Of a stretch of 39,699 nucleotides of DNA, positions 33,406-38,842 are shown one piece after another (position 1 is the stretch's first letter; each line of letters begins with the position of its first letter). This DNA comes from an uncultured Lachnospiraceae bacterium (lineage in GTDB: Bacteria; Bacillota; Clostridia; Lachnospirales; Lachnospiraceae), in assembly GCA_934394615.1 (NCBI GenBank), contig CAKRRJ010000011.1, forward strand, positions 1-39,699. The letters are read 5' to 3'. A program made the position numbers and the translations under genes. Under the pieces are notes generated by a model. It did not search any database and was not told the DNA's origin. It was given only the letters and a program-made list of their open reading frames with translations.

Positions 33406-34135
33406 TAAATACCACCTTCTTTATTCTGGTTTCTGTTTCTAAAAATTCCCGCACGGTGCGAACCGCAATCTCTGCCGCTTTCTCATTTGGAAAATGGAAT
33501 TCTCCGGTAGAAATACAGCAAAACGCAATGCTCTCCACACCGGACTGCGCCGCCAGTTTCAGACAGGAACGGTAACAATTTGCAAGCAGTTCACAGTCCT
33601 TTTGCGTCACACTTCCATAAATGATTGGTCCCACGGTGTGAAGTACATACTTACAGGGCAGATTAAAGGCCGGCGTGATTTTCGCCTGCCCTGTAGCTTC
33701 CTCATGTCCCTGCTTTCGCATCAGATCCGCACAGTACAGCCGAAGCTGGATACCGCTGCGGCTGTGAATGATGTTGTCAATACATCCGTGAAGCGGATAA
33801 AAACATCCACACATGCCACTGTTTGCAGCATTCACAATGGCATCAATTTTGAGCGTGGTAATGTCGCCCTGCCAGAGTGCCAGACGCTTATCCAGATTAC
33901 ACAGTAGGATTTCTGAAACATCCGTAAGAGTTCTTTTGCTCTGCTCTTCCTGCAGATATTCATCCTGAATCTGCAGCAGTTCTTCCGAAATCTGCTTCGG
34001 TTCCCGGACATTCATCAGTGCCCGGAGCAGATCATCCTGCTCGTTTTTTTCAGCCGGAATTTCCATGCTCCGCCGATCTCTTCGCTCCGCACAAAGGGCC
34101 CTGATTAGATATTGTCTGCGCTCACTCTGATTCAT
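33341..34135 (-). CDS. Zinc-dependent macrodomain protein (ADP-ribosyl hydrolase)
   Basis: A 264-residue protein. After a helical N-terminal extension (1-75) comes a macrodomain (about 85-260). The ADP-ribose loop reads IVNAANSGMCGCFYPLHGCIDN, where Cys109, His116 and Cys118 are likely zinc ligands as in the Zn-Macro subclass. The second loop is CISTGEFHFPNEKAAEIAVRTV. Such proteins remove ADP-ribose put on by SirTM, so the pair forms a reversible modification switch. GAGGGA precedes the ATG. It follows the PNPOx-fold gene by 86 bases on the same strand. Confidence 0.88.
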   Translation of the reverse strand: MNQSERRQYLIRALCAERRDRRSMEIPAEKNEQDDLLRALMNVREPKQISEELLQIQDEYLQEEQSKRTLTDVSEILLCNLDKRLALWQGDITTLKIDAIVNAANSGMCGCFYPLHGCIDNIIHSRSGIQLRLYCADLMRKQGHEEATGQAKITPAFNLPCKYVLHTVGPIIYGSVTQKDCELLANCYRSCLKLAAQSGVESIAFCCISTGEFHFPNEKAAEIAVRTVREFLETETRIKKVVFNVFKDLDKEIYGRILSAGITN

Positions 34136-34221
34136 GCGACATCCCTCATTTCTTAGAATTTTCCAGCAGCTCCCTGCCCGTTTCCAGGCTTTTGGGCTGC
34201 CAGAATTTCAATCCATTTCTC

Positions 34222-34617
34222 TTAGAATTCGTACGGCGGGTTACCGGAAAAGTCTGCGATCAGGCCGTGGGCATCTTCCAGATAGAATACCTCAAAAATC
34301 GGATTCTCTGCGGTCTGATACTGGCTCTTCACGATCGGATTTGCGATACACATTTCCTTGACCGCCATGTTGTTCTCAAATACAGCTTTGCCGTGCAGGC
34401 GGATCCATGCGTAAGACGGGCTGGAAACAGAAATCTCGATTTCCGGGTTCTTCTGCATATCCTTATACACCTCTTTGGTGTTGTTGGTGCAGAACCAGAG
34501 CTTTCCATCCATCTCGCCGGAGAACATGAACGGGCGGCATTTTGCCTTACCATCACATCCTACGGTTGCCAGATACTGTACCGGGTTTGCCTGTAAAAAT
34601 TCTACTACTTTCTTCAT
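34222..34617 (-). CDS. Pyridoxamine 5'-phosphate oxidase-fold (split beta-barrel) flavin-binding protein
   Basis: A 131-residue protein with the small PNPOx-like fold: EFLQANPVQYLATVGCDGKAKCRPFMF, KLWFCTNNTKEVYKDM and the C-terminal EVFYLEDAHGLIADFSG. Members of this family bind FMN, F420 or haem; the cofactor and substrate are not readable here. Start 34617 is preferred over 34719 because GGAGGA lies 7 bases upstream. Its promoter shares a 12-mer with the RiPP precursor promoter. This suggests a common redox or electrophile response, although a 150-base gap separates it from the nitroreductase gene. Confidence 0.85.
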   Translation of the reverse strand: MKKVVEFLQANPVQYLATVGCDGKAKCRPFMFSGEMDGKLWFCTNNTKEVYKDMQKNPEIEISVSSPSYAWIRLHGKAVFENNMAVKEMCIANPIVKSQYQTAENPIFEVFYLEDAHGLIADFSGNPPYEF

Positions 34618-34680
34618 TGTCTTATCCTCCATGATAAATATTGTGATTGGGTTTTGAAAGATTTTCCTTTCGATGACTCT

Positions 34681-34719
34681 ACTATAACGGATGATCAGGA
34701 AATGCGAAAGTACGCACAA
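34681..34719 (-). promoter_or_regulatory. PNPOx-fold gene promoter with a shared upstream 12-mer
   Basis: The -10 box TATAGT (34681-34686, minus strand) is preceded, 21 bases upstream, by TTGTGCGTACTT (34708-34719), which overlaps the -35 position. The same 12-mer at the same distance occurs in the RiPP precursor promoter. A perfect palindrome CACAATATTGTG (34715-34726) overlaps it, and GCGGTAACT lies further upstream. Confidence 0.65.
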
Positions 34720-34767
34720 TATTGTGGGATAGTTACCGCTGGGAAACTATCGTCTTTTTCCATTTAC

Positions 34768-35355
34768 TCAAAATCGCAGAACACGCCTTTCTTTTCTTGG
34801 CTTTGCGGACGGATGTCTGTCCTCCTCGCGCGGATATCCCAGGATAAGCTGCATCACAGCATAGTGCGTAACCGGGATTTCCCACTGTCTTAACACATCC
34901 TGTCCGTATGGATCCGCAAATGCCGTCCACCCCTGACCAATATAGCAGGAGCCACTCCCAAGGGAATCTGCCATCAGCATCATATTTTCCGCTGCTACTG
35001 CGCAGTCATCCACCGAAAACAGAAAATTCTTCGGCGCAAACAGAGTGATGACCATAGGCGCGTCATAAAAAGCGTTAAGCAGCTTCGAATCATCCGCAAT
35101 GCTGGGCTGCTCTTTTGAGACATAACTGGTGGCTGTGGCCATCCGCGGATGAGAATTTGCCCGCTTGATCTTGCCGAGACGCTCATTCACTTTTCTGTCC
35201 TGACAGACGGCAAATATTACGCCCTGCCTGCCGCCTGCACTGGGCGCATACAAACCTGCCTGTAAAATTTCCTGCAACGCAGATTCTTCAATCTGCCTGT
35301 CCTCAAACCGCCGAAAAGAACGACGGTGCAGGATTATCTTCATCACTTCATTCAT
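34768..35355 (-). CDS. Nitroreductase-fold FMN oxidoreductase, third gene of the RiPP operon
   Basis: A 195-residue nitroreductase-family protein: MKIILHRRSFRRFEDRQI, LQAGLYAPSAGGRQG, then the FMN-site region DDCAVAAENMMLMADSLGSGSCYIGQG and ILGYPREE near the end. It probably uses FMN and NAD(P)H to reduce or oxidise a small molecule or peptide. Start 35355 has AAGGAGG upstream; TGATG couples it to the radical SAM gene with a one-base overlap, so it is very likely part of the same operon. Whether it tailors the peptide (for example by dehydrogenation) or has a general redox role is unknown. Confidence 0.88.
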   Translation of the reverse strand: MNEVMKIILHRRSFRRFEDRQIEESALQEILQAGLYAPSAGGRQGVIFAVCQDRKVNERLGKIKRANSHPRMATATSYVSKEQPSIADDSKLLNAFYDAPMVITLFAPKNFLFSVDDCAVAAENMMLMADSLGSGSCYIGQGWTAFADPYGQDVLRQWEIPVTHYAVMQLILGYPREEDRHPSAKPRKERRVLRF

Positions 35356-36389
35356 CACGAAACCTCCTTCCAGCATTGCGGATCAGCCGCATAGAAATTT
35401 CCGTCTTTACCACTTGCCACGGCAGGACAGCCCCGGCAGAATGACAACAGCTCGCATTTGCTACACTTCTCAAATTTCGTGTAATCACGATACTGCTCCA
35501 TCTGGTATACCCAGACATCCGCCAGCCGATCGGTGAACACATTGGCAACCTTGCTGTTCTGCACCCGGCGGCAGGCGTACACATCCCCGGTCGGGAGCAT
35601 TGTCAGGTGGCAGTTGCCGCAGTTGCATCCGCCATAGATCATACCATCCTCCACGGTTTCCGGGATTTTAAACGCCCCGATCTCATACTCGTACAACGTC
35701 CACAGGTGGTCTTTCTTATTGAAGTAGGTCTGGCATCCTTCCGCCTCGTACTCCTTAAATTTCCGGTCACAATCTGCCAGTAACTGACGATAACGCTGCG
35801 GTTCAATTCCAACCTGTTTTTCCTCACTGGTAGGGCAATAACGCGCAAAGGCATAGACATTCACACCAGCTGCTGCCACTGCATCAATAATGCCCGGAAC
35901 TTCATCTATATTCGCGCTGGAAACTGTAGTCATGACCACAGAGCGGATACCCGCCCGGTTGATGCAGCCAATCTTCTCCAGCGTAATATCAAAACTGCCC
36001 GGTTTGCGGAACCAGTCGTGGGTCTGGCGCAAACCGTCAATGGAAAGCTGGTATTTTTCGCAGCCGTATTCTTTCAGCCTGCGGCAAACCGCATCGGTCA
36101 GATAGAAGGGATTGCCGAGAATCGTAAATGGAACGCTGTGTTGCTTCATCAGCCCCATCAGCTTCCAAAAATCCGGGTGCAAAATCGGATCACCGCCGGT
36201 GATGTAGAAATACGGCAGGCGGCCATAGACTTCACAAAAGTCCAGGCAGTTATAAAAAGTATCCTGCATCTGCTGCCAGGACATCGCATCTAGTTTTTTG
36301 TTGCAGTTTTCAGAGAAAATATAACAGTGTTTACATCGCTGGTCGCATTCATCGGTGATGTGCCACTGAAAAGAAAAATACTGTTTCAT
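35355..36389 (-). CDS. Radical SAM/SPASM peptide maturase
   Basis: A 344-residue enzyme. The radical SAM cluster motif is C15-x3-C19-x2-C22 in DECDQRCKHCYIF; FYITGGDPILHPDFW carries the GGDP (SAM-binding) motif. The C-terminal SPASM domain supplies Cys at 255, 257, 260, 273, 309, 312, 318, 321 and 339 for auxiliary [4Fe-4S] clusters. SPASM enzymes of this type form thioether or carbon-carbon links in ribosomal peptides. The precursor gene directly upstream encodes Cys-rich repeats, the likely substrate. The ATG at 36389 has AAGGAGG upstream; the frame stays open to 36659 only because it runs antiparallel-free through the precursor region. Confidence 0.92.
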   Translation of the reverse strand: MKQYFSFQWHITDECDQRCKHCYIFSENCNKKLDAMSWQQMQDTFYNCLDFCEVYGRLPYFYITGGDPILHPDFWKLMGLMKQHSVPFTILGNPFYLTDAVCRRLKEYGCEKYQLSIDGLRQTHDWFRKPGSFDITLEKIGCINRAGIRSVVMTTVSSANIDEVPGIIDAVAAAGVNVYAFARYCPTSEEKQVGIEPQRYRQLLADCDRKFKEYEAEGCQTYFNKKDHLWTLYEYEIGAFKIPETVEDGMIYGGCNCGNCHLTMLPTGDVYACRRVQNSKVANVFTDRLADVWVYQMEQYRDYTKFEKCSKCELLSFCRGCPAVASGKDGNFYAADPQCWKEVS

Positions 36390-36409
36390 GTGATCCTCCT
36401 TGTTGTGAT

Positions 36410-36461
36410 GGGACGCATTTCCGAAGGCGTAACAGCCGTTGCCCTCTCGGAAATACGCCCC
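36410..36461 (-). promoter_or_regulatory. Intercistronic hairpin between the precursor and the radical SAM gene
   Basis: On the minus strand GGGGCGTATTTCCGA and TCGGAAATGCGTCCC pair over all 15 positions, two as G-U, with a 22-base loop. No T tail follows. It could be a leaky terminator or an mRNA-stabilising structure that lets the precursor be made in excess of the enzymes. Confidence 0.7.
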
Positions 36462-36492
36462 AAGATCGTTTTCTTGGAGCGTACTCCGACTT

Positions 36493-36678
36493 TTACTGCT
36501 TGTCTCCAACGCCACAGGCAGAGCCGCAGGCTGCTGGCTGTTCAACTGTTTTATCTCCAGCACCACAGGCAGAGCCGCAGGCTGCAGGTTTTTCAGTGGA
36601 CTTGTCACCAGCACCACAAGCGGTTGCAGGAGCCGCCTCCGCCTTATTATTCCATCCAAAGAGATTAGAAAGAGCCAT
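36493..36678 (-). CDS. Cys-rich repeat RiPP precursor peptide
   Basis: A 61-residue peptide with GGAGG 7 bases before its ATG. Residues 1-20 (MALSNLFGWNNKAEAAPATA) look like a leader. The core repeats with a period of 17 residues: C21-GAG-D25, then C34-GSA-C38-GAG-D42, then C51-GSA-C55-GVG-D59, each block closed by Lys and linked by PAACGSACG. It therefore offers three Cys-x3-Asp and two Cys-x3-Cys motifs. Cys-x3-Asp is the motif cross-linked by PapB-type SPASM enzymes (ranthipeptides). It resembles the ACGx-repeat Cys-rich peptides found beside SPASM enzymes in Clostridia, from memory. No GG-type cleavage site, peptidase or exporter gene is adjacent. Confidence 0.88.
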   Translation of the reverse strand: MALSNLFGWNNKAEAAPATACGAGDKSTEKPAACGSACGAGDKTVEQPAACGSACGVGDKQ

Positions 36679-36703
36679 AATTGTTACCTCCATAAATTCT
36701 TGT

Positions 36704-36723
36704 CAAACAGCTTTCCCTGTTTG
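36704..36723 (-). promoter_or_regulatory. 5'-terminal stem-loop of the precursor mRNA
   Basis: The perfect stem CAAACAG/CTGTTTG lies at the predicted 5' end of the transcript (start site near 36724). Such 5' hairpins often stabilise mRNA, here for an abundant small peptide. Confidence 0.5.
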
Positions 36724-36730
36724 CAATTCT

Positions 36731-36769
36731 ATTGTAAGTCCTCGCCTTTCTGAAAAGAAGTACGCACAA
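36731..36769 (-). promoter_or_regulatory. RiPP operon promoter with the shared 12-mer
   Basis: The -10 box TACAAT (36731-36736, minus strand) is preceded 21 bases upstream by TTGTGCGTACTT (36758-36769). The hexamer at the -35 position (TTCTTT) is poor, which fits regulated expression. Confidence 0.65.
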
Positions 36770-36780
36770 ATCTATTACTG

Positions 36781-36819
36781 AGTCACCTTTTTGTAACTCA
36801 CAGTTACCGCGAAGTAACT
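36781..36819. promoter_or_regulatory. Cluster of GTAACT half-sites between divergent promoters (candidate HxlR operator)
   Basis: Overlapping palindromes share half-sites: GTAACT-CAC-AGTTAC (36793-36807) and AGTTACCGCGAAGTAACT (36802-36819), with a weaker GAGTCAC copy at about 36779. The last ends 2 bases before the -35 box of the first hxlR-type gene and faces the RiPP promoter on the other side. This position suits an autoregulated divergent operator. Confidence 0.55.
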
Positions 36820-36821
36820 AC

Positions 36822-36850
36822 TTGAACACCGGAACATGCTATATTATAAT
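36822..36850 (+). promoter_or_regulatory. Promoter of the HxlR-type gene pair
   Basis: TTGAAC (36822-36827), a 17-base spacer and a perfect TATAAT (36845-36850), 43 bases before the first start codon. Confidence 0.75.
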
Positions 36851-36893
36851 TTGTATATAACATTCAAATGGAAACTATTGGAGGTGTATGTTT

Positions 36894-37217
36894 ATGCTTA
36901 CCAAAGAAGAAATGCCCGCCTGCCCGGTGGCCACCACGGTTTCTCTCATCGGAAGCAAATGGAAGCTTCTGATCATACGTAATCTTCTGGCGCGTCCGTG
37001 GCGCTTTAACGAACTGAAAAAAGATCTGGAAGGCATCAGCCAGAAGGTACTGACTGACAGTCTCCGCTCCATGGAGGCAGACGGCATCATCACCCGGACC
37101 GTATATCCAGAAGTGCCTCCGCGGGTGGAATATGCGCTGTCCGAACTGGGTGAATCCATGCGGCCTATCATCCAGTCCATGGAAACCTGGGGACTGGCCT
37201 ACAAAGCCCAGAAATAG
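36894..37217 (+). CDS. HxlR-family winged-helix regulator, first copy
   Basis: A 107-residue DNA-binding protein. It has the HxlR family order: a conserved N-terminal Cys (Cys10 in PACPVATTVSLIG), SKWKLLIIRNLL, RFNELKKDLEGISQKVLTDSLRSME, and the wing TVYPEVPPRVEYALSELG. Relatives such as YodB, CatR and HypR sense quinones, aldehydes or oxidants through this Cys. ATG 36894 is chosen because GGAGG lies 9 bases upstream; ATG 36888 is only 3 bases from it. It is divergent from the RiPP operon and probably controls it and itself. Confidence 0.9.
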   Translation: MLTKEEMPACPVATTVSLIGSKWKLLIIRNLLARPWRFNELKKDLEGISQKVLTDSLRSMEADGIITRTVYPEVPPRVEYALSELGESMRPIIQSMETWGLAYKAQK

Positions 37218-37290
37218 AAGGCTACATCCGCAGACATCGACGAAAAAACAGATCAAAACCAGCAACTCATGCTGTATAAGGAGATTTCCC

Positions 37291-37629
37291 ATGCCAGATA
37301 TTCAGAATACAAAAAAGCTCCCGGCCTGCCCGGTAGAGACCACCCTCACTCTCATCAGCGATAAATGGAAGGTGCTCATCCTCCGGGATCTGCTCACGGG
37401 AACCAAACGATTTGGAGAATTGAAAAAATCCATCGGCCAGGTGAGTCAGAAGGTACTCACCGCCCAACTGCGCCAGATGGAAGAAAGCGGCCTGGTAAAC
37501 CGCAAGGTCTACGCTGAAGTGCCGCCGAAAGTGGAATATTCCCTGACCGACCTCGGCCACAGCTTAAAGCCAATCATGGATGCCATGTGGACCTGGGGCG
37601 AGAATTACCAGCACTCCCAGGGACAGTAA
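37291..37629 (+). CDS. HxlR-family winged-helix regulator, second copy
   Basis: A 112-residue paralogue of the preceding protein with the same layout: Cys13 in PACPVETTLTLIS, DKWKVLILRDLL, RFGELKKSIGQVSQKVLTAQLRQME and VYAEVPPKVEYSLTDLG. AAGGAG precedes the ATG by 7 bases. It follows the first copy by 73 bases with no terminator, so they are likely co-transcribed. Two tandem HxlR copies suggest either a heterodimer or two related signals acting on the neighbouring redox genes. Confidence 0.9.
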   Translation: MPDIQNTKKLPACPVETTLTLISDKWKVLILRDLLTGTKRFGELKKSIGQVSQKVLTAQLRQMEESGLVNRKVYAEVPPKVEYSLTDLGHSLKPIMDAMWTWGENYQHSQGQ

Positions 37630-37640
37630 CCCAAAACCAT

Positions 37641-37661
37641 CTGCCAGAAAAGCTCTGGCAG
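37641..37661. terminator. Short terminator between convergent HxlR and TspO genes
   Basis: The perfect 8-bp stem CTGCCAGA/TCTGGCAG has a 5-base loop. It lies between two stop codons; the T tails are weak. Confidence 0.5.
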
Positions 37662-37676
37662 CTATGCCAGATTATT

Positions 37677-38144
37677 TCAGTTCAGAATAGCAATCATCAG
37701 ATTCAGATACCCTGCATACGTCAGCCACACCAGATACGGCACCAGCAGATTGCCCGCCTTTTTCGAAAGCAGAAAGAACTGGTTCAGGCAGCTGTAAACA
37801 AGATACCACAGCAGGCACAGCCAGGCAAAGGCAATCGTATACTGTTTACCCAGGAAGAACAAAATCGGCCAGAAAAAGTTCACCACAAGCTGCGCTGCGT
37901 AGGTTTTTAAGGCCCGGGTGTGGTCCTCCGATTCCGGCTGTTTCCAGACAAGCCAGGAAGCGATGCCCATACAGATAAATAAAATGCTCCAGACAACTGG
38001 AAAAAGCCATCCCGGCGGTGACAGGGGCGGCTTTTTCAGTTTCTGGAATGTGCTCATACTATTCCGGGTCAAAAAGCCCGATACCCCTCCCACAGCCAGC
38101 GGAATGGCAATGGCCGTCAGCAATGCTTTATTTTCCTTTTTCAT
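37677..38144 (-). CDS. TspO/MBR family membrane protein
   Basis: A 155-residue five-helix protein of normal TspO length. Conserved parts include the SFQKLKKPPLSPPGWLFPVVW-type segment (here STFQKLKKPPLSPPGWLFPV), WSILFICMGIASWLVW and the late PYLVWLTYAGYLNLMIAILN. TspO proteins bind tetrapyrroles and act in oxidative or stress responses; their exact activity in Firmicutes is unsettled. GGAGGG precedes the ATG. An inverted repeat TATCCTGTA/TACAGGATA (38160-38168, 38185-38193) lies just upstream and may be an operator. Confidence 0.93.
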   Translation of the reverse strand: MKKENKALLTAIAIPLAVGGVSGFLTRNSMSTFQKLKKPPLSPPGWLFPVVWSILFICMGIASWLVWKQPESEDHTRALKTYAAQLVVNFFWPILFFLGKQYTIAFAWLCLLWYLVYSCLNQFFLLSKKAGNLLVPYLVWLTYAGYLNLMIAILN

Positions 38145-38159
38145 AAAAAATGCCCTCCA

Positions 38160-38193
38160 TATCCTGTATCATAAATACTCTTTTTACAGGATA
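38160..38193 (-). promoter_or_regulatory. Inverted repeat upstream of tspO
   Basis: The perfect 9-base arms TATCCTGTA and TACAGGATA are separated by 16 bases, directly upstream of the tspO ribosome binding site. It may be an operator or a leader hairpin. No strong promoter match was found beside it. Confidence 0.4.
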
Positions 38194-38279
38194 CGGAGAG
38201 CACACATTTTCTATGCGTTATGCTATCCAATCAGTACCTTTTTTCCTTCTGACGCGAATCCATAACTGCAGATCCGCTC

Positions 38280-38471
38280 TTACCCAAACATCTCCGCGAA
38301 TTCCTCCGCAAACTCCTCCTTCAGCATAAACCGGTCGATCATGCCGTTGTTTAAGTACCACTCAAAATCAGCACTGCTCTGTTCGGCAATGAGGATCAGG
38401 CGGATTTCCGGGTTGATGCGGCGGATGACTTCACACAGGTCAATGCCGTTCATGGTCGGAAGCGTGTACTC
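38280..38471 (-). pseudogene. C-terminal fragment of a response-regulator receiver domain
   Basis: Read on the minus strand, 63 codons end in TAA at 38280. They contain YTLPTMNGIDLCEVIRRINP and EIRLILIAEQSSADFEWYL, typical of the segment after the phosphoacceptor Asp of CheY-like domains. The residue where Asp is expected reads Glu and is at the junction with the LysR fragment. No start codon, ribosome binding site or N-terminal half is present. It is a gene remnant. Confidence 0.75.
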
Positions 38472-38842
38472 CGCAATTCCCGCTTTGCCAGCGGATTTCC
38501 CGATCCGACAAACACATGAGGCTTTGCCAGAAACAGCCGTTCAAATTTCAGATTATGCTCCTTGAAGGTTTTTCGCAGAACATTCTCGTTGAACTGGTTT
38601 AAATAGAGCACCCCCATCTCACTTTTCAGCTTTGCCACATCCTCAATGATCTCATAGGTCTGGGTCTCCCGGATCCTGAAATCGTAAGTCTCACCTCCGT
38701 AAGTCTTCAACAGCTCCACAAAGGCCTCCACCGCGAAGGAATAATGCTGGGTAGAGACACAGAACTGATGACGCACCGGGTCCGCGCCGGAATAACGTTC
38801 CTCCATCAGGCTTGTCTGGGTAATAACAGATTGCGCATTCAT
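38450..38842 (-). pseudogene. Internal fragment of a LysR-family regulator, near-copy of the gene at 25807-26709
   Basis: The frame from ATG 38842 to the stop near 38450 contains 117 residues (38477-38827) that match residues 71-187 of the intact LysR protein with only five substitutions. The DNA differs more, mostly at silent sites. It lacks the whole DNA-binding domain and the C-terminal third. At its downstream end it joins the response-regulator fragment in another frame, and at its upstream end its ATG overlaps the stop of the AI-2E-type transporter gene. It is not a functional regulator. Confidence 0.85.

Noticed and set aside
36515..36585. Direct DNA repeats as a possible CRISPR or satellite
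   Set aside because: They are the coding repeats of the precursor peptide, in frame and with a 17-codon period.
36390..36659. N-terminal extension of the radical SAM frame
   Set aside because: It reads another frame of the precursor gene and the hairpin; a strong ribosome binding site sits directly before the ATG at 36389.
37132..37290. Longer start for the second HxlR gene
   Set aside because: It would overlap the first copy in another frame; AAGGAG lies just before the ATG at 37291.
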